Of a stretch of 64,000 bases of DNA, positions 17,652 to 28,446 are shown piece by piece. This DNA is from Pseudomonadota bacterium. Its GTDB lineage: Bacteria > Pseudomonadota > Gammaproteobacteria > Burkholderiales > Burkholderiaceae_E. Location: NCBI GenBank assembly GCA_023388075.1, contig JAEWGX010000130.1:1-64000 (forward strand), given 5' to 3'. The position numbers and the translations under genes were made by a program. The notes under the pieces are model-generated. The model saw nothing but the letters and a program-made list of their open reading frames with translations. It did no database searches and had not been told where the DNA came from. How positions within the stretch are numbered: position 1 is the stretch's first letter; every line of letters starts with the position of its first letter.

Positions 17652-18604
17652 CCCGCAAGCACAAAGGCGGCCTAGGCCGCGGCCTCAACGCCCTGCTCGG
17701 TGGCGACACCGACTTCACGCCGCCGCCCCAGGTGCCCGCGGGACCGGCCGCGGACGAGCCGATCCGCGAGCTGCCGCTCAATCGCATGCAGGCCGGTCGC
17801 TACCAGCCCCGCACGCGGATGGACGAGACCGCGCTGCAGGAGCTCGCCGACTCCATCCGAGAGCATGGCCTGCTGCAGCCGATCGTCGTCAGGTCGATTG
17901 GCGACGACCGCTACGAGATCATCGCGGGCGAGCGCCGTTTCCGCGCCGCGGCGCTGGCGCAACTGCGCACGGTCCCGGTCGTGGTGCGCGAGGTCAGCGA
18001 CGAGAACGCGCTGGCGATCGCGCTGATCGAGAACATCCAGCGCGAAGACCTGAACCCCCTGGAGGAAGCTACCGCGATCCGGCGGCTGATCGAGGAGTTC
18101 AGCTACACCCACGAACAGGCATCTCAGGCGATCGGACGCTCGCGCAGCGCCACGTCGAACCTGCTGCGGTTGCTCAACCTGGCCGAACCGGTCCAGACGA
18201 TGTTGCTCGCCGGCGACATCGAGATGGGCCATGCCCGTTCGCTGCTTTCGCTCGACCGGGCGCAGCAGATCCTGGTCGCGCACCAGGTGGTGCAGCGTCG
18301 GCTCTCGGTACGCGAAACGGAGAAGCTGGTGACCCAGACGCTGGCCGCCGCGGAGCGCGACAGCGCGCTGCAGGTTGCAGCCTCCCAGGCGTCGCTGGGC
18401 TCGCGCCGCTTCCGCGGCATGCCGGACCGGGATGTCGCGCGACTGCGCGAACGGCTGGCGGACCAGCTCGGCACGGAGGTGGAGATCGTGAGCAAGCCGA
18501 GCGGGCGCGGCCGGCTCGTCATCCACTTCTCGAGCAACGACGCCTTCGGCGACCTGCTGGATCGCCTGCAGCTGGCGACGGCGCTCGACGAAGAGTCGGT
18601 CTGA
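17648..18604 (+). CDS. parB: Chromosome-partitioning protein ParB
   Basis: CTP-dependent sliding clamp that loads at parS and organises the origin region; 318 aa. It begins with the ParB N-terminus KGGLGRGLNALLG, which contacts ParA. The CTPase/ParB box IIAGERRFRAA lies near residue 93 and LIENIQREDLNPLEEA near 122. A helix-turn-helix (HEQASQAIGRSRSATSNLLRLL) and the C-terminal dimer domain follow. Its ATG overlaps the parA stop. Candidate binding sites lie about 4 kb upstream, before mnmG. Confidence 0.97.
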   Translation: MTRKHKGGLGRGLNALLGGDTDFTPPPQVPAGPAADEPIRELPLNRMQAGRYQPRTRMDETALQELADSIREHGLLQPIVVRSIGDDRYEIIAGERRFRAAALAQLRTVPVVVREVSDENALAIALIENIQREDLNPLEEATAIRRLIEEFSYTHEQASQAIGRSRSATSNLLRLLNLAEPVQTMLLAGDIEMGHARSLLSLDRAQQILVAHQVVQRRLSVRETEKLVTQTLAAAERDSALQVAASQASLGSRRFRGMPDRDVARLRERLADQLGTEVEIVSKPSGRGRLVIHFSSNDAFGDLLDRLQLATALDEESV

Positions 18605-18697
18605 GCGGCCCCGCACGCACACCGGTGAAGGACGAGCGGCGGGGACCTCCGCGGTCGGTGGCGTCCTAATCCTGCATCACACGCCGTGCGGCCGATT

Positions 18698-18726
18698 TTG
18701 ACCGGGTAAGTACTTCCCCTTATACT
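18698..18726 (+). promoter_or_regulatory. Sigma-70 promoter of the atp operon
   Basis: TTGACC (18698-18703), a 17-base spacer and TATACT (18721-18726) make a good sigma-70 promoter. The predicted start near 18733 leaves a leader of about 275 bases before atpI, long for an operon of this kind. The rest of the 403-base spacer 18605-19007 shows no gene or clear terminator for parB. Confidence 0.7.
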
Positions 18727-19007
18727 CCACAGGCTTTGTCTGCTGCGACCTCGGCAGCGGACGGTAGTCGGTTCGGGGCGCTTGCTTTTTCTCGTTGCGG
18801 CCGAACCTGGGCCAGGGCACCCGGCTGGATGCATCGGGCTGCGGACGTGGATGTGATGCGTTCCCGGCACGGCACCGGCTCGGATCGCCGGCCGCGCGCA
18901 TCCGGTCGGCGCCATTCGATGGCACGTGGCTGCGGCAGGCGCGGCGTGCGATCGGGAATTCGCCCAGCGGCCGAGGTCGGATCCGGAAGCAACAGAGGAG
19001 CGTCGCC

Positions 19008-19427
19008 GTGTTGATGGCCGTCATGCTGCAGATCGCATCGGTGCTGGTGCTGGCGCTCGGCGCGGCACTGGTGTCCGATTGGACGAGCGCGGGCTATGCC
19101 GTGCTCGGGGGTGCGGCGGCGATCATCCCGAACGGTCTCTTCGCATTGCGATTGGCGACCCATCGGGGACGGTCCGCGGAGTCGTACCCGGTGGTGTTCT
19201 TCCTGGGTCAGCTGTCCAAGATCGTCCTGACGGTGGGCTTGCTGGCCGCGATCAACAAGTGGCTTGGGCCGGTGAGCTGGCTGCCGCTTCTGCTCGGTCT
19301 GATCGTCGCATTGCAGGCACCGCTGTTCGCGCTGCTGTATGTGGGCGGGCGAGCGGCGGACCCAGGCGAGCCGGCGGAAGAAGCCGGCACGCGCTCTCGC
19401 GATAGACCGATAGCAAGTACGGACTAA
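19008..19427 (+). CDS. atpI: ATP synthase-associated protein I
   Basis: Small membrane protein of the ATP synthase operon, 139 aa, thought to help c-ring assembly or Mg2+ uptake. It shows about four hydrophobic helices, and blocks such as GGAAAIIPNGLFALR, FFLGQLSKIVLT and LQAPLFALL match the AtpI/UncI family. GTG 19008 is preferred because AGAGGAG precedes it by 7 bases. The frame is open further upstream but has no ATG there. The C-terminal tail is polar. It begins the operon 27 bases before atpB. Confidence 0.85.
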   Translation: MLMAVMLQIASVLVLALGAALVSDWTSAGYAVLGGAAAIIPNGLFALRLATHRGRSAESYPVVFFLGQLSKIVLTVGLLAAINKWLGPVSWLPLLLGLIVALQAPLFALLYVGGRAADPGEPAEEAGTRSRDRPIASTD

Positions 19428-19454
19428 CTTAACCGACAGAGAAGCACGATCCAG

Positions 19455-20315
19455 ATGGCGACAGAAGGGGCAACGGGGGCGGCGCCCACCGCATCAGAGT
19501 ACATCGTCCACCATCTTGGACACGCGAACACCTCCGGCAAGCCGCAGCAAGCGATCATCGACTTCACCATCATCAACCTGGACACGGTGTTCTGGTCGAT
19601 CGTCACCGGCCTGCTCTCGGCCTGGCTGCTGCATCGGGCCGCGCGGATGATCACGAGTGGCGTGCCGAACCGATACGTCGGCGCGGTGGAAGCGGTCCTG
19701 GAGTTCGTCCACGAGCAGGCTCGCTCCATCGTCCACGGCAACGTCAGCTACATCGCCCCGCTTGCGCTGATCACGTTCGTCTGGATCTTCTTCATGAACG
19801 CGATGGACCTGTTGCCGGTGGATCTGCTCCCCTGGCTGGGCAGCCTGGTGGGCATCCACTACCAGCGGGTCGTTCCCACCGCGGACCTCAACGCACCCAT
19901 GGCGATGTCGATCGTGGTGCTCGGGGCTTCCATCTACTACGGGATCAAGATCAAGAAACCGCTCGGCTTCGTCCACGAGCTGTTCACCGCGCCGTTCGGC
20001 GCCGGCCCGTCCTCGGGCGTCGGCATCCTGCTGAAGCCCGTGCTCTGGGTGGTGAACTTCGCGATGCAGATCATCGAGTACCTCGCCAAGACCGTCTCGC
20101 TCGGCATGCGACTCTTCGGCAACATGTTCGCCGGCGAGCTCATCTTCATGCTGATCGCGCTGCTCGGGGCAACGGCGACGGTCTGGGGATTCGGCCTTCA
20201 CTTCGTGTCCGGTCTCGCCTGGGCCATCTTCCACATCCTGATCATCACCCTGCAGGCCTTCATCTTCATGATGCTTACCCTGGTCTACGTCGGCCAGGCG
20301 CACGAGAAGCACTAG
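19455..20315 (+). CDS. atpB: F1Fo ATP synthase subunit a
   Basis: Membrane stator subunit providing the proton half-channels; 286 aa. It shows five to six transmembrane helices, and the essential arginine is in the helix SLGMRLFGNMFAGELIFMLI. The terminal helix pair FHILIITLQAFIFMMLTLVYVGQA is typical. It belongs to the operon atpIBEFHAGDC and is followed by atpE after a 90-base gap. Confidence 0.97.
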   Translation: MATEGATGAAPTASEYIVHHLGHANTSGKPQQAIIDFTIINLDTVFWSIVTGLLSAWLLHRAARMITSGVPNRYVGAVEAVLEFVHEQARSIVHGNVSYIAPLALITFVWIFFMNAMDLLPVDLLPWLGSLVGIHYQRVVPTADLNAPMAMSIVVLGASIYYGIKIKKPLGFVHELFTAPFGAGPSSGVGILLKPVLWVVNFAMQIIEYLAKTVSLGMRLFGNMFAGELIFMLIALLGATATVWGFGLHFVSGLAWAIFHILIITLQAFIFMMLTLVYVGQAHEKH

Positions 20316-20405
20316 GCGGGGCGGTCGACGCAGGGTATTCGCAAGGTTTCCAGCACCGCCTTCTTCCACCATTCCAACATCCAACTTCCTGATAGAGGAG
20401 TCGTC

Positions 20406-20648
20406 ATGACCAATGTGGGTTTCGTAGCCATCGCTTGCGGTTTGATCATCGGCCTGGGCGCCATGGGTGCCTGTCTCGGGATCGGCAACATGGGCGGCAA
20501 GTACATCGAGGGCGCGGCGCGCCAGCCCGAGCTGATGGACAAGCTCCAGACCAAGATGTTCCTGCTTGCCGGCCTGATCGACGCGGCGTTCCTGATCGGC
20601 GTCGGTATCGCCATGATGTTCGCCTTCGCCAATCCCTTCCAGGGCTGA
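20406..20648 (+). CDS. atpE: F1Fo ATP synthase subunit c
   Basis: Proteolipid of the rotor ring, 80 aa: two hydrophobic helices joined by the polar loop ARQPE (about residues 38-42). The ion-binding carboxylate is Asp59 in LAGLIDAAFLIG. There is no sodium-type extra ligand pattern, so the ring is read as proton-driven. AGAGGAG lies at a normal distance before the ATG. Confidence 0.97.
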   Translation: MTNVGFVAIACGLIIGLGAMGACLGIGNMGGKYIEGAARQPELMDKLQTKMFLLAGLIDAAFLIGVGIAMMFAFANPFQG

Positions 20649-20677
20649 GCAATCGTTCCATCACGGAGTAGACCAGC

Positions 20678-21151
20678 GTGAACCTAAACGCGACGCTGCT
20701 GGTGCAGATCGTGGTGTTCGCCGCGCTCTGGTGGTTTACCGCCAGATTCGTGTGGCCGCCCATCACGACCGCACTCGATGAGCGCAGCAAGAAGATCGCC
20801 GACGGCCTGGCCGCGGCTGACAAGGCCAAGGCCGACCTGCAGGCCGCGGAGGCGCGGGTCGAGGCCGAGCTGAAGACCGCGCGCGAGAGCGCCTCGGAAG
20901 TGCGGACGGTCGCGGAGAAGCAGGCCGCGCAGCTTCTGGAGGAAGCACGCGCGGAGGCCGCCGCCATCGTCGCGGCCGCACGCAAGGCGGCCGAGGAAGA
21001 GGCGGCCCTGGCCGCGCAACGGGCCCGCGAGCAGCTGCGAGATCAGGTCGCGACGCTGGCGGTCGCCGGCGCCGAACGCATCCTGCGCACGGAGATCGAC
21101 CAGAATCGGCATGCGACCCTGCTCGCCAACCTGAAGAACGAACTGCACTAG
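20678..21151 (+). CDS. atpF: F1Fo ATP synthase subunit b
   Basis: Peripheral-stalk subunit, 157 aa: one N-terminal membrane helix (about residues 4-24), then a long Ala/Lys/Glu-rich helix forming the parallel coiled coil up to the delta-contacting C-terminus. Translation starts at GTG 20678. It lies between atpE and atpH, 6 bases before atpH. Confidence 0.96.
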   Translation: MNLNATLLVQIVVFAALWWFTARFVWPPITTALDERSKKIADGLAAADKAKADLQAAEARVEAELKTARESASEVRTVAEKQAAQLLEEARAEAAAIVAAARKAAEEEAALAAQRAREQLRDQVATLAVAGAERILRTEIDQNRHATLLANLKNELH

Positions 21152-21157
21152 GCGCAC

Positions 21158-21691
21158 ATGGCGGAGTCACAGACAATCGCGCGTCCGTATGCCGACGCGG
21201 CCTTCAGCCTGGCGGTGGAACAGGGCGGGCTGCCGGCATGGTCCGATGCGCTCGGGCGCCTCGCCGCGGTGATGCGCAACCCCGAAGCGCAGGCGATCGT
21301 CGCGGACCCGCGGATCACGATCGACCGCATCGTGGACCTCATCGCGGAAGCGGCGGGCGATCTCTCCGCTGAGCAGCGCAACTTCGTTCGCGTGCTCGCG
21401 GAAAACGACCGGCTCCCGGTGCTGCCGGAGATCGCGGCCCAGTTCGAGGACAAGCGCAACCGCCACGACGACGTGCTCGATGTCGACGTCGTGTCCGCCT
21501 ACCCGGTGACCGACAGCCAGCTGGCCGAGGTGGTCGGCACGCTGCAGGAACGCTTCGGCCGCAAGGTCAAGGCCAGCTCCGAGGTGGATCCCGAGCTGAT
21601 CGGCGGCGTGATGATCCGCATTGGCGATGAAGTGATCGACGCATCCGTGCGCGGCAAGCTGGCCCAGCTTGCCGCGACCCTGAAGAACTAA
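21158..21691 (+). CDS. atpH: F1Fo ATP synthase subunit delta
   Basis: Connects the peripheral stalk to the top of F1; 177 aa. The N-terminal helical bundle begins IARPYADAAFSLA, and the C-terminal signature is PELIGGVMIRIGDEVIDASVRGKL. There is only a weak ribosome-binding site, so translation probably depends on coupling with atpF 6 bases upstream. Confidence 0.96.
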   Translation: MAESQTIARPYADAAFSLAVEQGGLPAWSDALGRLAAVMRNPEAQAIVADPRITIDRIVDLIAEAAGDLSAEQRNFVRVLAENDRLPVLPEIAAQFEDKRNRHDDVLDVDVVSAYPVTDSQLAEVVGTLQERFGRKVKASSEVDPELIGGVMIRIGDEVIDASVRGKLAQLAATLKN

Positions 21692-21700
21692 GGAGTTCCC

Positions 21701-23242
<1,542 letters not shown>

Positions 23243-23360
23243 AGCGGACACCCGAGCGTCCGCGGCTTGCGCGGGACGCGTGGCGTTGGCTCCTCGCGGC
23301 GGCCGGCGGACCGGCAGGGCCGGATCCGCGCTTGCTGTGATTTTTGGCTAGGGAACTGGG

Positions 23361-24230
23361 ATGTCGAGCTCCAAAGAGATTCGAGGCAAGATCAAGAGCG
23401 TGCAGGGCACGCGCAAGATCACCAAGGCGATGGAAATGGTCGCCGCGGCCAAGATGCGCAAGGCGCAGGAGCGCATGCGCACCGCGCGTCCGTACGGCGA
23501 CAAGATCCGCAACATCGCCGCGCACCTGGCCCGGGCCAATCCGGAGTACCGCCATCCGTTCCTGGTGGAGCGGGAGGGGTTGAAGCGCGCCGGGGTCATC
23601 GTGGTGACCACGGACAAGGGCCTTTGCGGCGGACTCAACACCAACATCCTGCGCCTGGTCACCAACAAGCTGCGCGAGCTCGAGTCCTCCGGCGTGCAGT
23701 ACCAGCTCTCCGCCATCGGCACCAAGGGACTCGCCTTCATGCAGCGGCTCGGCGCCAACGTCGTCTCCCAGGTGACGCAGCTCGGCGACCGCCCTCACAT
23801 GGAGAAGCTGATCGGCCCGGTCAAGGTCCAGCTGGACGCCTACGCGAACGGCGAGATCGATGCGGTCTACCTCGCCTACACCACCTTCATCAACACGATG
23901 AAGCAGGAGCCGGTGATCGAGCAGTTGCTGCCGCTGCCGGCCGACCGGCTGGAGGAGGATTCGCGCGAGTTCTCCTGGGACTACCTCTACGAGCCGGATG
24001 CGCAGACAGTGCTGGACGAGCTGCTGGTCCGCTACATCGAGGCGATCGTCTTCCAGGCCGTCGCGGAGAACATGGCGTCGGAGCAGTCGGCGAAGATGGT
24101 GGCGATGAAGGCGGCGTCGGACAACGCGAAGAAGCTGATCGACGAGCTGCAGCTCTCCTACAACAAGGCCCGCCAGGCGGCGATCACGCAGGAGCTGTCG
24201 GAGATCGTGGCCGGAGCCGCCGCGCTCTGA
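23361..24230 (+). CDS. atpG: F1Fo ATP synthase subunit gamma
   Basis: Central rotor shaft, 289 aa. The N-terminal helix carries IRGKIKSVQGTRKITKAMEMVAAAKM, the middle part TDKGLCGGLNTN, and the C-terminal helix ends SYNKARQAAITQELSEIVAGAAAL. This is the usual length, and atpD follows 85 bases later. Confidence 0.98.
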   Translation: MSSSKEIRGKIKSVQGTRKITKAMEMVAAAKMRKAQERMRTARPYGDKIRNIAAHLARANPEYRHPFLVEREGLKRAGVIVVTTDKGLCGGLNTNILRLVTNKLRELESSGVQYQLSAIGTKGLAFMQRLGANVVSQVTQLGDRPHMEKLIGPVKVQLDAYANGEIDAVYLAYTTFINTMKQEPVIEQLLPLPADRLEEDSREFSWDYLYEPDAQTVLDELLVRYIEAIVFQAVAENMASEQSAKMVAMKAASDNAKKLIDELQLSYNKARQAAITQELSEIVAGAAAL

Positions 24231-24315
24231 GCCGGCGGCCGTTGCATATGCCGTCGCGCTGATCCCCGGGTCGGCGCGGCCAGGAATACAGGAACACAGA
24301 ACAGGAACCCGAGTC

Positions 24316-25740
<1,425 letters not shown>

Positions 25741-25753
25741 GGCGCCGCGCAAG

Positions 25754-26170
25754 ATGAACACAGTACATGTCGACGTGGTGAGCGCCGAGGAGTCGATCTT
25801 CGACGGCGAAGCGGAGTTCGTCGCGCTGCCGGGCGAGGCGGGCGAGCTCGGCATCTATCCGCAGCACGCGCCGCTGATCACGCGCATCAAGGCGGGCGCG
25901 GTGCGCATCAAGCTGCCGAGCCGCGCGGAAGAGGAGTTCGTCTTCGTCGCCGGCGGCATCCTGGAAGTGCAGCCCAACCGCGTCACCGTGCTCGCCGATA
26001 CGGCCATCCGCGGCGCGGACCTGGACGAGGCCAAGGCCGCCGACGCCCAGAAGCGCGCCGAGGAGGCGATGGCCAACGCCAAGAGCGACATCGACCTCGC
26101 CCGCGCCCAGTCGGAGTTCGCCACGATGGCCGCGCAGCTCGCCGCTATCCGCAAGCTGCGCAAGAAGTAA
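25754..26170 (+). CDS. atpC: F1Fo ATP synthase subunit epsilon
   Basis: Rotor/regulatory subunit, 138 aa: an N-terminal beta-sandwich (LPGEAGELGIYPQHAPLIT, FVFVAGGILEVQPNRVTVLADTA) followed by a helical hairpin rich in Ala, Glu and Lys. It is the last recognised gene of the atp operon. A GC hairpin at 26247-26258 downstream may be part of its end. Confidence 0.97.
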   Translation: MNTVHVDVVSAEESIFDGEAEFVALPGEAGELGIYPQHAPLITRIKAGAVRIKLPSRAEEEFVFVAGGILEVQPNRVTVLADTAIRGADLDEAKAADAQKRAEEAMANAKSDIDLARAQSEFATMAAQLAAIRKLRKK

Positions 26171-26242
26171 CTCCCGATCGACATCCGGCCTGCGGGATCG
26201 GCGCGCGGTTCTCGAGGAAACGCCGGGCCGCCCCAAGTTTCC

Positions 26243-27067
26243 TTGACCCCCTCGGGGGGCGGGCCGGAGGAAGCCCGGCCCTCGGGGCACTCCCTGGAGG
26301 CGCCGCTTCCCGGCCGGCGGACCGCGCTGGTCGCGGGCGCCGTCGGGCGGCTTGGTGAAGCCTTGCTCTCGGCCGTGGTTTCTTCGCCGCGCTACGAGAC
26401 GGTCCGAGTCCTCATCGACCGGCCGCTCGCCTCGACCGTTGCCGGCCTTGCCGGAATCACCCTGGAGTCGATCGCCGATCCTGGCTACGCCTGGACGGGC
26501 GCGCCCCGCAAGGGAGCCCCCGGGTCTGCGCGCGCGGGCGACTCACGAGCGGCCGGTACGGGCGAGCTCGACGTCTTCGCCTGCTGGACGGATCCGGCCG
26601 ATCCGCTCGCCCGCACTCCGAACGGGCGGGACGCCGCCTACACCGCGATCACCGATCCCGCAGCGCTGCGCCGCCTGGCCACCGCGGCGACCGCTCGCGG
26701 CGCGCGCCGGCTCCTTATCCTCGCGCCGCTCGCCGCCTGGCAGCAGGTGTCCGCGGCCGAACGAATGCTCCCGCAGGCGATGGAGCTCGAGCTCGCGGCG
26801 CTTGCGGTCCCGACGGTGATCGTCATGCGTCCGACCACCGAGCGGGGGCCTGCCGCGAGCGGCACCCGCTTGCAGCGCCTGGTGCGCTTCTACCTGTCTC
26901 AACTTCGCTTCATGCTGCCCTCGTCCACCCACGCGCTGCGCTCGATCGAGATCGCACGCGCGGCGCTCGCTCTCATGGCCGAGGCCGACGCACCCGGCCT
27001 GCGCGTGGTGACGCTCGACGAAATCCGGCAACATGCCCTTCAACGACACCCAGGGCCGAACCGATGA
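26243..27067 (+). CDS. Unknown Rossmann-like protein before hemE
   Basis: Not recognised as a named family. An apparent dinucleotide-binding opening, TALVAGAVGRLGEAL, is near residue 27. Later segments resemble atypical short-chain dehydrogenase/NAD-dependent epimerase-like proteins (RRLLILAPLAAW, VPTVIVMRPTTERG), but no YxxxK is visible. The stop overlaps the hemE ATG (ATGA), which supports translation of this frame. The start is uncertain: TTG 26243 lies beside a GC hairpin, and there is no ATG before the middle of the protein. The first 20 or so residues may not be translated. Confidence 0.6.
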   Translation: MTPSGGGPEEARPSGHSLEAPLPGRRTALVAGAVGRLGEALLSAVVSSPRYETVRVLIDRPLASTVAGLAGITLESIADPGYAWTGAPRKGAPGSARAGDSRAAGTGELDVFACWTDPADPLARTPNGRDAAYTAITDPAALRRLATAATARGARRLLILAPLAAWQQVSAAERMLPQAMELELAALAVPTVIVMRPTTERGPAASGTRLQRLVRFYLSQLRFMLPSSTHALRSIEIARAALALMAEADAPGLRVVTLDEIRQHALQRHPGPNR

Positions 27068-28179
27068 ACCGACCCCCTACCGAAGAAACCCGGGCAGGCG
27101 AGCAGCGCCCCAACGACGTCTTCCTGCGCGCACTCCGACGCGAGCAGACGCCGTACACGCCGATCTGGCTGATGCGCCAGGCCGGCCGCTACCTGCCGGA
27201 GTACAACGCCACCCGCGCGATCGCCGGCGACTTCATGAGCCTGTGCCGGACGCCGGAGCTGGCCTGCGAGGTCACGCTGCAGCCGCTCGAGCGCTTCCCG
27301 CTCGACGCGGCGATCCTCTTCTCCGACATCCTCACCATTCCGGATGCGATGGGCCTGGGGCTCACCTTCGTCGACGGGGAGGGGCCGAAGTTCCGCCATC
27401 CGCTGCGGACCGAGGCGGACATCCTGCGGCTCGGCGTGCCCGACCCGACCGCTGAGCTGGGCTACGTCCTGGACGCGGTGCGCACCATCCGGGGCGCCCT
27501 GGCAGGCCGCGTTCCGCTGATCGGGTTCTCCGGCAGCCCGTGGACGCTGGCCTGCTACATGATCGAAGGCGGCGGCAGCGCGGATTTCCGCCACGCGCGT
27601 TCGCTGCTGTACCGCCGCCCCGACCTGATGCGGCGGCTGCTGGACGTGAACACGGAGGCGGTGAGCGCCTACCTGAACGCACAGATCGAAGCCGGCGCCC
27701 AGGCGGTGATGCTCTTCGATACCTGGGGCGGCAACCTGGCCGATGGCCACTTCCAGTCGTTCTCCCTCGCCTACCTGGAACGGGTGGTACGCAGCCTGCG
27801 CACGCCTGCGGGCCTCACAGCCCCGGTCCCGGTCATCGTCTTCACCAAGGGCGGGGGCCAGTGGCTGGAAGCGCTCGCCGGCATCGGCGCCGCGGCGGTC
27901 GGCGTGGATTGGACCGTCGATCTGGGGCAGGCGCGTCGCCGGATCGGAGACCGTTGCGCGATCCAGGGCAACCTGGACCCGATGGCGCTGCTCGCCGGCC
28001 CCAAGGAGGCTCGTCGCGAGGCGGTCCGCACCCTCGAGAGCTTCGGTCGACCGACCGACGGCCAGGCCCATATCTTCAACCTGGGCCATGGGATCAACCA
28101 GTTCACGCCCCCGGAAAACGTGCTGGCACTGGTGGAGACCGTCCACGAGCACAGCCGAAAACAGCGGCTCGCCGGGTGA
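27064..28179 (+). CDS. hemE: Uroporphyrinogen decarboxylase
   Basis: Decarboxylates the four acetate side chains of uroporphyrinogen III to give coproporphyrinogen III in haem synthesis; 371 aa. The family signature TPIWLMRQAGRYLPEY lies near residue 26, with the conserved PLDAAILFSDILTIPDAMG and the second signature GFSGSPWTLACYMIEG. The C-terminal block is FNLGHGINQFTPPENV. Its ATG overlaps the stop of the preceding unknown gene. Confidence 0.97.
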   Translation: MNRPPTEETRAGEQRPNDVFLRALRREQTPYTPIWLMRQAGRYLPEYNATRAIAGDFMSLCRTPELACEVTLQPLERFPLDAAILFSDILTIPDAMGLGLTFVDGEGPKFRHPLRTEADILRLGVPDPTAELGYVLDAVRTIRGALAGRVPLIGFSGSPWTLACYMIEGGGSADFRHARSLLYRRPDLMRRLLDVNTEAVSAYLNAQIEAGAQAVMLFDTWGGNLADGHFQSFSLAYLERVVRSLRTPAGLTAPVPVIVFTKGGGQWLEALAGIGAAAVGVDWTVDLGQARRRIGDRCAIQGNLDPMALLAGPKEARREAVRTLESFGRPTDGQAHIFNLGHGINQFTPPENVLALVETVHEHSRKQRLAG

Positions 28180-28214
28180 GTGGACCCTCACTTTTCGCCC
28201 GACCGCCGATTGAC

Positions 28215-28223
28215 TTATGCACA
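28215..28223 (+). promoter_or_regulatory. DnaA-box match TTATGCACA
   Basis: Exact match to the DnaA-box consensus TTATNCACA, in the AT-rich hemE-priA spacer (28180-28446), on the plus strand. Binding is inferred from the motif only. Confidence 0.5.
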
Positions 28224-28245
28224 AATTTCTGAGCGGGCGCAGCAA

Positions 28246-28316
28246 TTGTCATAATTCCCGGCCGGAACCAGCCGATTGGGCTAAGTCATTGATTTGACAG
28301 CACGTAATTATGACAA
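28246..28316. repeat. Inverted repeat in hemE-priA spacer
   Basis: TTGTCATAATT (28246-28256) is repeated in perfect reverse complement as AATTATGACAA (28306-28316), with 49 bases between. The arms lie in a local AT-rich island, between the two DnaA-box matches. The role is unknown: it could be a pair of operator half-sites or part of an origin. Confidence 0.55.
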
Positions 28317-28335
28317 AAATGTGGGCAAACCCGTG

Positions 28336-28372
28336 CGAGCCCGCTAATTACGCGGGTTCGCGGGCGGTTTCT
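28336..28372 (+). terminator. Possible intrinsic terminator of hemE
   Basis: A 9-pair stem (arms 28336-28344 and 28352-28360, one G-T pair) with loop TAATTAC is followed by GGGCGGTTTCTTC. The T-run is short and broken, so the call is tentative. Confidence 0.4.
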
Positions 28373-28389
28373 TCGAGATCTGCACACGT

Positions 28390-28398
28390 TTATCCACA
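28390..28398 (+). promoter_or_regulatory. DnaA-box match TTATCCACA
   Basis: Perfect copy of the highest-affinity DnaA box, 49 bases before the priA ATG and in the same orientation as the match at 28215. It may contribute to an origin or make priA DnaA-regulated. Confidence 0.55.
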
Positions 28399-28446
28399 GA
28401 TTTTGTGTAGAACTGGAAAACCCGTGGAAAGTCCGATGGTTGCCGG

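Noticed and set aside
26247..26258. CCCC-CTCG-GGGG hairpin as atp operon terminator
   Set aside because: Four-pair stem without a T-run, and it overlaps the possible start of the next gene; not called as a feature.
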